Origin: Clostridium sp.
GTDB taxonomy: Bacteria > Bacteroidota > Bacteroidia > Bacteroidales > Bacteroidaceae
DNA: 35,959 bases
NCBI GenBank assembly: GCA_023663705.1
Contig: JAMPGY010000024.1
Coordinates: 1-35,959, forward strand
Reading direction: 5' to 3'
This document shows, piece after piece, positions 7,788 to 16,241 of this stretch. Positions within the stretch are counted from its first letter, which is position 1; each line of letters starts with the position of its first letter. The translations under genes and the position numbers were made by a program. The notes below the pieces were generated by a model, which had not been told where the DNA came from, made no database searches, and was given only the letters and a program-made list of their open reading frames with translations.

Positions 7788-8774
7788 ATGATGCGGATAA
7801 AACGATATGATTTCATCGACTGTGTCGGAGGATTATTGATCCTTCACATGATATTCTTCCACATTTTTCAGGCCGGACGACCTGGATTGTCGGCAGATAT
7901 AATGCGGCCGCTTTCCTTTTTCATGTTTTGGTTCTTTTATAAGTCAGGCATGTTTTTTAAACCAGAGTCATTTCGTGATTCACTTCACAAAGGATTACGT
8001 AAGCTGATAATACCGTATATTATATTTTCTTTCCTTGGATATACTGTATGGAGTATAAGGCAAATAGTGACAAGCGGTTTTAATTGGCATTCGCTTTTGG
8101 CAGAACCTATCCATGAATTGCTTTTTACAGGTACAATTACAGGAAATGTTGCTTTGTGGTTTCTTCCGTCTTTGCTTGTTACGCAGTTGTTATTCAGTTG
8201 TTTGTGTGAATCGGGGGGGGTAAAACGGGAACTCGTATTGATTATATGTATCAGTATGACTTTTGTATTTCATCTAACAGAAGTCGAACTCCCTTATTAT
8301 TGTTTAAACATTCCATTAGGATTGTCCGCTTACTCTTTTGGGAACATCATGAAAGACAAACAATATAACAGAATTATATTGTGGCTTTCAATAGGTCTTT
8401 ACTTAGGAATAGTGATAATCTATCCATCGGTTATAAGTTTCCGTGAGAATCAAATGATAGGTGAAGGTTCGTATCTACTTGCTATTGTATTTTCTTTTGC
8501 CGGCTGTATAGTCATAAATAATATATTCAAATATTGGGGGACAAAAAATCTTGGTTTTCTGCAATGGGTTGGTCGTAGAAGCATGGATTTCTATGCTCCC
8601 CATATGATAATTCTAACTTTATGTCTTTTTTGTCCCAAAATCTGTGTTCCTTGGTTAAAGGAGATACAATGTGCCGCATGCATAATATTACTTCCTTTGT
8701 TAAGTTGGCTTGCGGATTCTTATGGCTTTAGTTGGATTTTTGGGAGAAACGGTAATAAGAAACGCTATGTATAA
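7788..8774 (+). CDS. Acyltransferase family 3 membrane protein, internal G8 tract
   Basis: A 328-aa polytopic acyltransferase of the Acyl_transf_3/WecH-like class. The first helix carries paired histidines (LILHMIFFH, H20 and H25), and IIPYIIFSFLGY is typical of the third helix. The ATG at 7788 is preferred over an upstream in-frame codon that would lie inside the flippase gene; a second ATG follows directly at 7791. Codons 142-146 (S-G-G-V-K), in a loop between two membrane helices, are encoded by G8 followed by TAAAA. Loss of one G gives an immediate TAA and would remove the C-terminal half. It overlaps the next gene by 8 bp. Confidence 0.87.
   Translation: MMRIKRYDFIDCVGGLLILHMIFFHIFQAGRPGLSADIMRPLSFFMFWFFYKSGMFFKPESFRDSLHKGLRKLIIPYIIFSFLGYTVWSIRQIVTSGFNWHSLLAEPIHELLFTGTITGNVALWFLPSLLVTQLLFSCLCESGGVKRELVLIICISMTFVFHLTEVELPYYCLNIPLGLSAYSFGNIMKDKQYNRIILWLSIGLYLGIVIIYPSVISFRENQMIGEGSYLLAIVFSFAGCIVINNIFKYWGTKNLGFLQWVGRRSMDFYAPHMIILTLCLFCPKICVPWLKEIQCAACIILLPLLSWLADSYGFSWIFGRNGNKKRYV
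8213..8220 (+). repeat. G8 tract, predicted slippage switch 2
   Basis: G8 followed by TAAAAC, read as TCG GGG GGG GTA AAA at codons 142-146. One G fewer gives an immediate TAA. The peptide S-G-G-V-K is identical to that at switch 1, although the two genes otherwise differ there. Confidence 0.75.
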
Positions 8775-9840
8775 CATAAATTATATGAATTTAACGCAAT
8801 ATGATGTAGAATTTGTTATTCTATTTCTGGTATTAACTCTATTGTTTATAACCTCCTTAAGGATTATAACACAAGGAAATAGGGGGGGTAAAAGTCTGTT
8901 CTGTATTGACCTGAACACAACGCAGGCCTTGAAAGGAATAGCGTGTGTGCTTATACTTATGGGACATTGGTGCACGATGAGAATTCAACCGGATTTTTCT
9001 TTTATATCAAGAAATGTATGGCTATTTGCAGCTAATATCGCTTTAACTTGGTTCATGTTTTTCTCAGGATACGGAATGTCACTGAAAAGGGTTGATAAAG
9101 GAAAACATAAAAAGAAATGGAAAAAAAGTGTAGCAAAGATATATCTTCCATGTCTGCTGGTAAGCAGCATAGCATTCTTATTGTATGTCATACTTCCTGA
9201 GAATTTTTCTCAAGAAGAGTGCAACGCCCTGCATTTAAATTTCAATATATTTCTATTGCATCATATCACTCCGCATAACATCTCCGGTATATTTTGGTCA
9301 TTCCTTTTTGGAAATGGAAGTTGGTATGTGATGTGCATTCTGATATTTTACACACTGTTTTATTTGTCTTCATATATAGCAGGGAAAGGACAATGGAACT
9401 TTACATGGGTCTTAGCCGTTTTATTCTCCATTTATTTTGTATGTGCATATTTATATTTCGGACCTCTTCAAGCACATTATTATAGATATTGTTGGACTTT
9501 CATGTTTGGCCATGCCGTGGCAACCCGGACAAAAGCAAGCTGGGTAGCTGCCACTATGTTTCTAATCACATTAGGAACGGAAAACTGGGTGTTGCACATG
9601 TCGTATATAATGGCCGTCATCGGCTTGTGTATCATATCTGTGGTCAATACAAAATATAGCATAGATGGTAAATTAATTCTGTGGCTGGGCAGCGTTTCCT
9701 ATCTGTTTTATCTTTCTCACGAGGCTATCAGTTATGTTTTGCTTACCTATTTGAATATTGATAGTGTGATTGTTTGGTTCTTGTTCTCTCTATCGGTTGC
9801 CTCTGCACTTTATGTTTTGAAAAGGCGAATTCGTATATAG
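8767..9840 (+). CDS. Acyltransferase family 3 membrane protein, G7 tract after first helix
   Basis: A 357-aa polytopic acyltransferase. An extra N-terminal helix (about residues 10-30) comes before the conserved LKGIACVLILMGHW helix that starts the Acyl_transf_3 core. FMFFSGYGMSLK follows, as in this family. The start at 8767 overlaps the previous gene by 8 bp; ATG 8785 is an alternative. Codons 39-42 (R-G-G-K) are encoded by A-G7-TAAAA. The reading frame differs from the other five tracts: here one extra G gives TAA directly after the tract, and one fewer gives TGA within ten codons. The role is probably O-acylation of the capsule. Confidence 0.87.
   Translation: MYNINYMNLTQYDVEFVILFLVLTLLFITSLRIITQGNRGGKSLFCIDLNTTQALKGIACVLILMGHWCTMRIQPDFSFISRNVWLFAANIALTWFMFFSGYGMSLKRVDKGKHKKKWKKSVAKIYLPCLLVSSIAFLLYVILPENFSQEECNALHLNFNIFLLHHITPHNISGIFWSFLFGNGSWYVMCILIFYTLFYLSSYIAGKGQWNFTWVLAVLFSIYFVCAYLYFGPLQAHYYRYCWTFMFGHAVATRTKASWVAATMFLITLGTENWVLHMSYIMAVIGLCIISVVNTKYSIDGKLILWLGSVSYLFYLSHEAISYVLLTYLNIDSVIVWFLFSLSVASALYVLKRRIRI
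8882..8888 (+). repeat. G7 tract, predicted slippage switch 3
   Basis: G7 followed by TAAAAG, read as AGG GGG GGT AAA at codons 39-42. Gain of one G gives an immediate TAA; loss of one gives a TGA shortly after. This is the only tract of the six in this frame. Confidence 0.72.
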
Positions 9841-9855
9841 TAATAATTAAAAAGT

Positions 9856-11109
9856 ATGAGGGTCTTATGGTTTTCTCTTACTCCGTCACGTTATACAGGC
9901 GCGAAGGGTCTGGGTTACAATGGTGGAGGATGGATAGCTTCGTTGGAAGCGGAAATAACAAAGCAGGCTGGAGTAGAACTGGGCGTAGCTTTTATTAAGG
10001 GACGGAAATACGTCAGGGAATGTGTTGATAATGTCGTCTATTATGTTATGCCTGTCCCTCAAAAGAGCATAAGTGATAAGATTCGTTATTTTACCAATTA
10101 TGATGTACAAAAAGAGATTGCAGGATATCTGTCTGTTTTCAAAAAGGTTGTAGATGATTTCAAACCGGATATTATTCAGGTATTCGGTTCTGAAAGCTAC
10201 CTCGGATTTGTACAGCAGGTGACAGATATTCCCTGTGTCCTTCATATTCAAGGAGTAATTAATCCATATTGGAATGCGTATTTCCCGCCTGGTTTTTCAA
10301 GGAATACATACATCTTCAGAAATAAATCGCCGAAGAAGGTTTTTTCTTCATATAAGGAACTTAAAACCTGGGAAAACAATTGTAGGTGTGAGCAAGAATT
10401 GTTAAAGCAGATAAACTACTATATAGGACGTACAGGATGGGATGAAACGATAACAAAGATATTTAATCCCGATGCCCGGTATTACTATTGTTCTGAAATA
10501 TTGAGAGAGTCTTTCTATTCTGCACCTCAACGCTGCCTTCCTGAAAAAATGACCGTTGTCTCTACCATGTCCGGTGTGATATATAAAGGGCTTGACCTTA
10601 TACTGAAAACAGCATTTGTTATGAAAAAAATGATGTGTGCCGATTTTAGATGGATTGTTTATGGCAGCATGAATAATATTTTGTTTTTTGAAAGGCAAAC
10701 TGGTATTAGGGGAGAAGATGTAAATGTTGAATTTCGTGGTGTTGCCACGGAAAGGGAAATTTGTCAGACGTTGTGTAATGCAACTGTTTTTGCACAGGTT
10801 TCGTATATAGACAATTCGCCCAATGCGGTATGTGAGGCACAGATTGTAGGTTGTCCTGTGGTTGCTACCAATGTGGGGGGAGTCTCATCGATTGTTGATA
10901 ACGGGAAAACTGGTATTCTTGTTCCTGCCAATGATCCTTATCAGATGGCTTGGCAATTGATAGTGCTTCATAAAGATAAAGAACAGAATCAAAGAATATC
11001 TTTTCATGGAATGAAGAGTGCGAGAGAACGCCATGACAAAAGGCATATAACAGAAAGTTTGCTTCAGATATATGATGCTATAATATCAGACAATAAAAGA
11101 TTTTCATAA
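9856..11109 (+). CDS. Glycosyltransferase family 4
   Basis: A 417-aa GT-B glycosyltransferase (GT4, Glycos_transf_1). The N-terminal acceptor domain opens with MRVLWFSLTPSRYTG and a glycine-rich loop (GYNGGGWIASLE). The C-terminal nucleotide-sugar domain has the family's E-x7-E region around NSPNAVCEAQIVGCPVVAT and the following GGVSSIVDNGKTGILV. It should add one sugar to the lipid-linked repeat unit in the cytoplasm. The gene is 15 bp after the preceding acyltransferase and 1 bp before the next gene. A G6 run inside the GG-V motif is ordinary family sequence and lacks the TAAAA flank. Confidence 0.9.
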   Translation: MRVLWFSLTPSRYTGAKGLGYNGGGWIASLEAEITKQAGVELGVAFIKGRKYVRECVDNVVYYVMPVPQKSISDKIRYFTNYDVQKEIAGYLSVFKKVVDDFKPDIIQVFGSESYLGFVQQVTDIPCVLHIQGVINPYWNAYFPPGFSRNTYIFRNKSPKKVFSSYKELKTWENNCRCEQELLKQINYYIGRTGWDETITKIFNPDARYYYCSEILRESFYSAPQRCLPEKMTVVSTMSGVIYKGLDLILKTAFVMKKMMCADFRWIVYGSMNNILFFERQTGIRGEDVNVEFRGVATEREICQTLCNATVFAQVSYIDNSPNAVCEAQIVGCPVVATNVGGVSSIVDNGKTGILVPANDPYQMAWQLIVLHKDKEQNQRISFHGMKSARERHDKRHITESLLQIYDAIISDNKRFS

Positions 11110-11110
11110 G

Positions 11111-11674
11111 ATGATAAAGTCAAAACAAGATCTGAACGAATATTTGCTTGCAGACGGGAAAAACTACCCTTGTCAATTGGGGGGGGTAGTAAAAGCGTTG
11201 ATTTACAGAAGGATAGATACACCTATAAGAGATCAGTGGTATATATGGAGATATGTAAAGGCGCTTCGTATGGTAGAGTATCATCTTAATAATGCAAGTT
11301 TATGGCATCGTGCAATGCATAAATATTGGTTGTTCAAGCTAAGACACTATTCTTATAAAACCGGTTTTCAGATCGAACCGAACACTTGTGGTAAAGGCTT
11401 ATGTATATATCATTATGGCTACATAATAGTAAATGGTCAGGCGCGCATAGGCGAAAACTGTATACTTACGCCTGGTGTTGTGGTTGGTCAGACCAATAAA
11501 GGTTGTGTTCCCACGATAGGCAATAATGTGACATTGTGTACGGGAGCTAAAATCGTCGGTAAAGTATATGTTGGGAATAACGCTATAGTTGCACCTAATA
11601 CGGTTGTTATAAAAGATGTGCCGGACAATGCAACGGTAAGTGGCGTACCGGCAAAAATTATCAGACAACGATAA
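11111..11674 (+). CDS. Serine-acetyltransferase-like hexapeptide acetyltransferase, G8 tract near the start
   Basis: A 187-aa left-handed beta-helix acetyltransferase resembling CysE-type enzymes of CPS loci, where they are likely sugar O-acetyltransferases. The N-terminal 90 residues are helical. Hexapeptide repeats run from about residue 95 (GKGLCIYHYG...ARIGENCILTPGVVVGQ) to the end (VSGVPAKIIRQR). Codons 23-28 (L-G-G-V-V-K) are encoded by G8 followed by TAGTAAAA; loss of one G gives TAG directly behind the tract. It begins 1 bp after the GT4 gene. This is one of two hexapeptide enzymes among the six tract-bearing genes. Confidence 0.88.
   Translation: MIKSKQDLNEYLLADGKNYPCQLGGVVKALIYRRIDTPIRDQWYIWRYVKALRMVEYHLNNASLWHRAMHKYWLFKLRHYSYKTGFQIEPNTCGKGLCIYHYGYIIVNGQARIGENCILTPGVVVGQTNKGCVPTIGNNVTLCTGAKIVGKVYVGNNAIVAPNTVVIKDVPDNATVSGVPAKIIRQR
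11179..11186 (+). repeat. G8 tract, predicted slippage switch 4
   Basis: G8 followed by TAGTAAAAG, read as TTG GGG GGG GTA GTA AAA at codons 23-28. Loss of one G gives an immediate TAG. The flank looks like the common TAAAA flank with three extra bases (TAG) before it. Confidence 0.72.
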
Positions 11675-11684
11675 AATCAGTCAA

Positions 11685-12716
11685 ATGATATCTGTAATTA
11701 TACCTATATATAATGTAGAAAAGTATCTCGATCGCTGTATCCAGTCTTTAATAAGACAGACATACCGCGATTTGGAAATAATTCTCGTAGATGATGGTTC
11801 ACCGGACCGTTGTCCGCAAATGTGTGATGAATATGAGAAGCTGGATAGTCGCATAAAGGTAATTCATAAGGAAAATGCGGGACAAGGACTGGCTCGTAAT
11901 GATGGCTTGGAATTGGCCAAAGGAGAATATGTTACGTTTGTAGACAGTGATGATTTCCTTGCATTAAATGCCATTGAATTAATGCTTGATGCAACGGAGC
12001 AGGGCAAGCATGATATTGTTTGTGCAGCTTTCTATAACAGCTGGACCCCTGAGAAAGGAGGTAATCTGGCTTATTCGTTAGACGAGGTGAAAAGCGGTTC
12101 TAATGAGGTTTCGGAAGCTTTGGCGGATTTAACGGCAGCCCCTTGGGACAGTCCGTTGCCGGCGATACGTTTTATGGGAGCATGTGGGACGCTTATACGA
12201 ACTCGCATAATTAAAGAGAATAACCTGAAATTTCGCTCGGAGCGACAAGTTATATCCGAAGATCTGCTTTTTTTATATGACTTGTATCCTTATGTCAGCA
12301 GCATCCGATACATTCCGGAGGGACTCTATTATTATTGCCTGAATACAGCTTCTACCAGTCGCACTTTTAAGTCTCAATATATTGAATGTATAGATATATT
12401 AATGCAGTATTTGCTTGACTCCCGCATGGCAAAGGAAAGTCTGGAAATTCAGGACCGAATCCTGAAACTGATTATTTATAAATGCGGAATATTGCAAAGT
12501 CAGATATTTCAATCGGATTTGTCTTTAAAGGAGAAATACAGATTAAGCCATCTTATTTATAAAAAAACGGTATGGCAAAATATTATAGAAAGATATCCAA
12601 CGGATAAATTGCCGCATTCTTATAGATATTACCTTTCTGTCTTTGTGCATAAACGTTTTTTTATGGCATACATGCGTTTGCGACTTTATGCTTTAAGGAA
12701 ACGGATAGGATTGTAG
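11685..12716 (+). CDS. Glycosyltransferase family 2
   Basis: A 343-aa GT-A glycosyltransferase (GT2). The N-terminus has the classic MISVIIPIYNVEKYLDRCI strand, ILVDDGSPD for nucleotide binding, and FVDSDDF (the DxD metal site). SEDLLFLYDLYPY is typical of CPS GT2 enzymes. The ATG at 11685 places the fold at residue 1; an earlier in-frame ATG would lie inside the preceding gene. It is 10 bp after the acetyltransferase. No membrane anchor is obvious, so it probably works at the inner face of the membrane. The sugar is unknown. Confidence 0.92.
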   Translation: MISVIIPIYNVEKYLDRCIQSLIRQTYRDLEIILVDDGSPDRCPQMCDEYEKLDSRIKVIHKENAGQGLARNDGLELAKGEYVTFVDSDDFLALNAIELMLDATEQGKHDIVCAAFYNSWTPEKGGNLAYSLDEVKSGSNEVSEALADLTAAPWDSPLPAIRFMGACGTLIRTRIIKENNLKFRSERQVISEDLLFLYDLYPYVSSIRYIPEGLYYYCLNTASTSRTFKSQYIECIDILMQYLLDSRMAKESLEIQDRILKLIIYKCGILQSQIFQSDLSLKEKYRLSHLIYKKTVWQNIIERYPTDKLPHSYRYYLSVFVHKRFFMAYMRLRLYALRKRIGL

Positions 12717-12772
12717 GAGCGGGAAATAATATAATTGAAATAATAACATGTAATGAAAAAACGGAGGTTCAA

Positions 12773-13498
12773 ATGAATTATGTATTGTTGACAGCTGCGG
12801 GAAGCGGAACGCGTATGGGACAGGATATTCCCAAACAATTCATGTCTATAGATGAGTGTCCCGTGATAGTATATACGATGCAGGCTTTTCAGTGTCATCC
12901 GTTGATTGATGCGATAGCTGTTGTTTGTTTAAAGGGATGGGAGGTGTTTCTAAAGGCCTATGCAAGCCAGTACGGAATAACAAAGTTGAAGTTTGTCTTT
13001 CCTGGTGGTGAAACAAACTTCCAGTCCATTCATAATGGATTGAAGGAACTCAAGAATCATGGAGCGACGGACGACGATATAATATTAATTCACGATGGTG
13101 TGCGTCCTTTGGTGTCAGATGAAATTATCACTAATAGTATAGAGACCTGTCGACAATATGGATATGCTGTAACGGGGCAATTCTGTAAGGAAGTCATAAT
13201 GGAATTTGATGATGCTGAAAATACCGTTGAATATATGCCAATCCCAAGAGAAAGATTAATAAGGACTCAAACACCTCATACGTATAAATTAGGTCTTATA
13301 CTTGAAGCTCAGGAAAAAGCTATAGCAGACGGACTTATGAATACGGCTGCTTCTTGTCAGCTTGTTGCACAGATAGGAGTAAATGATCAACACTTGGTGC
13401 TAGGCACGGAAAAAAATGGGTTGAAATTGACAAACGTTGAAGATATAGAACTGTTTAAGGCTTTGAAACATGTTTCAAAGTACCCTTGGATAAAATAA
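12773..13498 (+). CDS. IspD/TarI-like CDP-polyol cytidylyltransferase
   Basis: A 241-aa nucleotidyltransferase of the IspD family. The N-terminal loop AAGSGTRMGQDIPKQF binds CTP, HDGVRPLV is the family's internal motif, and RTQTPHTY lies in the substrate region. In capsule loci such proteins usually make CDP-ribitol or another CDP-polyol rather than the isoprenoid intermediate. That reading is supported by the next two genes, an SDR enzyme 6 bp downstream and a LicD protein. The pair recalls Haemophilus Bcs1/Acs1, where an IspD-like and an SDR domain are fused and make CDP-ribitol from ribulose 5-phosphate. A housekeeping IspD role is unlikely here. Confidence 0.85.
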   Translation: MNYVLLTAAGSGTRMGQDIPKQFMSIDECPVIVYTMQAFQCHPLIDAIAVVCLKGWEVFLKAYASQYGITKLKFVFPGGETNFQSIHNGLKELKNHGATDDDIILIHDGVRPLVSDEIITNSIETCRQYGYAVTGQFCKEVIMEFDDAENTVEYMPIPRERLIRTQTPHTYKLGLILEAQEKAIADGLMNTAASCQLVAQIGVNDQHLVLGTEKNGLKLTNVEDIELFKALKHVSKYPWIK

Positions 13499-13504
13499 GA
13501 ATAT

Positions 13505-14473
13505 ATGTATAATCTTTCGGATAAAAATATATTGGTAACAGGAGCTTGTGGCCTGATAGGCGGAGCGATTGTTGATGTTTTGTTGCATGAATGTAAGGAT
13601 TGTAATGTTTATGCTTTGGTACGTAACAAGCAAAAAGCAGATGAGCGCTTCAAAACGCATATAAATAACAGCCGTTTTCATATTGTCATCGGTGATGTTA
13701 ATATACCTTTGGTGGGAGACCGGCCATACCATTATATTATTAATGCTGCAAGTAACGCCAATCCTAATGCTTTTGCAACAGATCCGGTAGGGACGTTTTG
13801 GACAAACGTGAATGGTACGAAGAACTTATTGGATTACGGTGTAATGCATGGTTTGGAGCGTTTTCTTTATGTTTCTTCGGGGGAAGTTTATGGTGAAGGA
13901 GGAAAGTTGTGGACAGAATCGGATAGCGGTTATGTCGATACGATGTCAATGCGTTCTTGTTACCCCACATCCAAACGTGCGGCTGAAACACTTTGTACTG
14001 CATTTGCAAAGCAATATGGTAAAGATGTTGTCATAGCCCGTCCATGTCACATTTATGGCCCACGATTTTCAGAGAATGACAATCGTGCTTATGCACAGTT
14101 TATCCGCAATGCCGTATCCGGACATGATATTATAATGAAAAGTACAGGAGAGCAATATCGATCATGGCTTTATGTAGAGGATTGCGCTCATGCCATTCTT
14201 GCAATCCTGCAAAAGGGGGAAAATGGCGAGGCATACAATGTGGCGGATGAAAACAGTTGCATAACCATTCGGGAGTTGGCTGAAAATATTGCAGAGGTGG
14301 CCGGTGTGAAGGTTTTAGTTGATATTCCATGCGAATTGGAAAAAAGCGGTTATACTCCGATTCAAAAAGCTGTTTTCGATACGGCAAAAGTGAGGTCTTT
14401 GGGGTGGAAGCCTGAATTTAAGTTAAAGGAGGCTGTTGCTAAAACGATAGAACAAATAAAAAGCGAACTATAA
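13505..14473 (+). CDS. NAD-dependent epimerase/reductase (extended SDR)
   Basis: A 322-aa extended short-chain dehydrogenase/reductase. The dinucleotide-binding loop is TGACGLIGGA near residue 13. The active site has the usual Ser pair (FLYVSSGEVYG) and YPTSK as YxxxK. PCHIYGPR and the later SWLYVEDCAHAI are typical of sugar-nucleotide epimerases. Between the cytidylyltransferase (6 bp before) and licD (2 bp after), it probably makes or modifies the polyol or sugar precursor that becomes CDP-activated. It is not a TarJ-type alcohol dehydrogenase, so the exact reaction is uncertain. Confidence 0.87.
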   Translation: MYNLSDKNILVTGACGLIGGAIVDVLLHECKDCNVYALVRNKQKADERFKTHINNSRFHIVIGDVNIPLVGDRPYHYIINAASNANPNAFATDPVGTFWTNVNGTKNLLDYGVMHGLERFLYVSSGEVYGEGGKLWTESDSGYVDTMSMRSCYPTSKRAAETLCTAFAKQYGKDVVIARPCHIYGPRFSENDNRAYAQFIRNAVSGHDIIMKSTGEQYRSWLYVEDCAHAILAILQKGENGEAYNVADENSCITIRELAENIAEVAGVKVLVDIPCELEKSGYTPIQKAVFDTAKVRSLGWKPEFKLKEAVAKTIEQIKSEL

Positions 14474-14475
14474 TA

Positions 14476-15198
14476 ATGGAGAAAAAAACAATAACAGTCC
14501 AAGGCAAGCCATTTGTGTATAATGATGAGTCTATGGATATCAATTACGAAACCACAGGCGAGATTACAGAGGAAAGTGCAAAAAAGTTGATGGGTTTAAC
14601 CCAGACATTATTCCATAAAATAGGTGTAGATGTTTATTTGAATTTTGGCACGTTGTTGGGAGCTGTAAGAGAAGGAGGTTTGATAAAGGGGGATTCGGAT
14701 GTTGATGTCTATGTTGAAGACGAACAAACCATGTATGACAATTTGCAGTATCTGTCGGATAATGGTTTGAAATTATGCAGAATGTTCAAGCGTGAGTGTT
14801 ATTCTTTTAAAGCAGATGTGGGGACAACTGCTTATATTGATGTGTATATCAAGCGCCCTTGTGGAAAATTTTCCATTTGGGCATACAGGAATTGTATTCT
14901 GCATCGTAATGTGACACCGAAGAAGTTTTTTGAAAAAGGAAGTCGGGAAATAGAATTCTTAGGAATAAAATGCAAATGTGTGAAGGATCCGGAAGATTTA
15001 TTGGCTTTTTGGTATGGGGATACATGGCGTATTCCTGTTAAAAGTCATGAGGCATTTATATATGAGATTCCGGCAGCTCATTTTGTGCATACATTCCCAA
15101 AGCGTTTTGTAAAATTCATTATAGGTTATAAATACTGGAAACCATTTGCAAAACCGGATGGAAAACATTGGTGGTTTTCAAAAAAAAGTATTAAATAA
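14476..15198 (+). CDS. LicD-family phosphotransferase
   Basis: A 240-aa LicD-family protein. The diagnostic stretch is NFGTLLGAVREGG (residues 56-68) followed by KGDSDVDVY with D73, D75 and D77 as the likely metal-binding acids. LicD enzymes transfer phosphorylcholine, and their fukutin/FKRP relatives transfer ribitol phosphate from CDP-ribitol, onto glycans. Placed directly after a cytidylyltransferase and an SDR, it is best read as the transferase of the resulting CDP-linked alcohol phosphate onto the repeat unit. No choline kinase or choline uptake gene is present, which argues against phosphorylcholine. Confidence 0.9.
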   Translation: MEKKTITVQGKPFVYNDESMDINYETTGEITEESAKKLMGLTQTLFHKIGVDVYLNFGTLLGAVREGGLIKGDSDVDVYVEDEQTMYDNLQYLSDNGLKLCRMFKRECYSFKADVGTTAYIDVYIKRPCGKFSIWAYRNCILHRNVTPKKFFEKGSREIEFLGIKCKCVKDPEDLLAFWYGDTWRIPVKSHEAFIYEIPAAHFVHTFPKRFVKFIIGYKYWKPFAKPDGKHWWFSKKSIK

Positions 15199-15210
15199 AA
15201 ACTTGGACAA

Positions 15211-16230
15211 ATGAATATCGCAGTTATTGGGGGAAATGGAAAGTACTCCATGGAATCAAGCTTGTCCAATGCGTTGGTTGCAAAGGGACAGGTAAGTCGT
15301 GTATTTGATATTTACAATCACTGGTTCTATACATCTAAGTCAATAAAGAAATATACAGTTCCTACAGATCAGTTCGTTAGGAAAAGTATTGAGGCATACG
15401 ACAGAAAAAGCTGGTTGCATTTAGCCCATGAAGTGGAGAGAATGTCTCCTGATTTAGTGATATGTATCGATAGGCGCATCCATCCGGTTTTCGTGTCTGC
15501 TTTGAAAAAAACATACCGGAAGATTATACATATTAATCCGGATTCATTTTACACATTAGGTGCACAACAGGTTTTTGCAAGCGATTATGACGCATGGTTT
15601 GTTAAGGATGCCTACATGTTGCGTTTTATGAAGGACAATATGAAACTTAACGCATTTATGTATAATGAAGTTACCGATGTTCGTTTAAGTCCAAAGCCTC
15701 AAGAGCCTAAATATGTGGTTGAAGAAAAGATAGGTGTGGATGTGATGACTTATGGAACATTATATCCTTATCGCACACGGATACTGAAACTCATTGCTGA
15801 TGCCGGCATTTCCATAAAGTTGTATGGGACTGTTCCACATCGTTTTTTTGACAAGTCTTTGTCAGATGCATTTACAGGAGAGTTTATTTTAGGAGCAAGG
15901 AGAGCAGAGGTTATTTATGGCTCAAAAATAGCATTGAACACACTGCATTTTGCTGAAGTTGAAGCGGTGAATGCCCGTTTCTATCAAATAAACGGTAGCG
16001 GCGGATTTCAGTTGTGCGACTATAGACCTATGCTTAAGGATGTGCTGCCCGTCGACCCGGAACTGGTATCATATAAAACTACGGATGAGTGTATAGAGAA
16101 AATAAAATACTATCTTGCTCATCCACAGGAACGTTACGAAATCGCCGAGAAAATATATCAATACTCTGTTGAGCATTTTAGCTTTGAAAATCTTGCACAG
16201 TATATCTTAGGGGTAGTAGAGGAATTATAA
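15211..16230 (+). CDS. CgeB-like glycosyltransferase
   Basis: A 339-aa protein resembling CgeB/Glyco_trans_1_2-type GT-B transferases. The first half forms Rossmann-like sequence (MNIAVIGGNGKYSMES, DLVICIDRRIHPVF, KIIHINPDSF). The C-terminal part has GVDVMTYGTLYPYRTRIL, the family's conserved acceptor-sugar segment, and NARFYQINGSGGFQLCDY, which aligns with the 'R-x-FE-x-x-ACG-x-x-x-L' region of such enzymes. It is expected to be cytoplasmic and to add one sugar. It is 12 bp after licD and 11 bp before the fucosyltransferase. Substrate unknown. Confidence 0.8.
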   Translation: MNIAVIGGNGKYSMESSLSNALVAKGQVSRVFDIYNHWFYTSKSIKKYTVPTDQFVRKSIEAYDRKSWLHLAHEVERMSPDLVICIDRRIHPVFVSALKKTYRKIIHINPDSFYTLGAQQVFASDYDAWFVKDAYMLRFMKDNMKLNAFMYNEVTDVRLSPKPQEPKYVVEEKIGVDVMTYGTLYPYRTRILKLIADAGISIKLYGTVPHRFFDKSLSDAFTGEFILGARRAEVIYGSKIALNTLHFAEVEAVNARFYQINGSGGFQLCDYRPMLKDVLPVDPELVSYKTTDECIEKIKYYLAHPQERYEIAEKIYQYSVEHFSFENLAQYILGVVEEL

Positions 16231-16241
16231 GAAATAATTAT

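Noticed and set aside
10875-10880. G6 run in the GT4 gene at 9856
   Set aside because: It encodes the ordinary VGG-V motif of GT4 enzymes, is followed by AGTC rather than TAAAA, and no stop codon sits behind it in a shifted frame.
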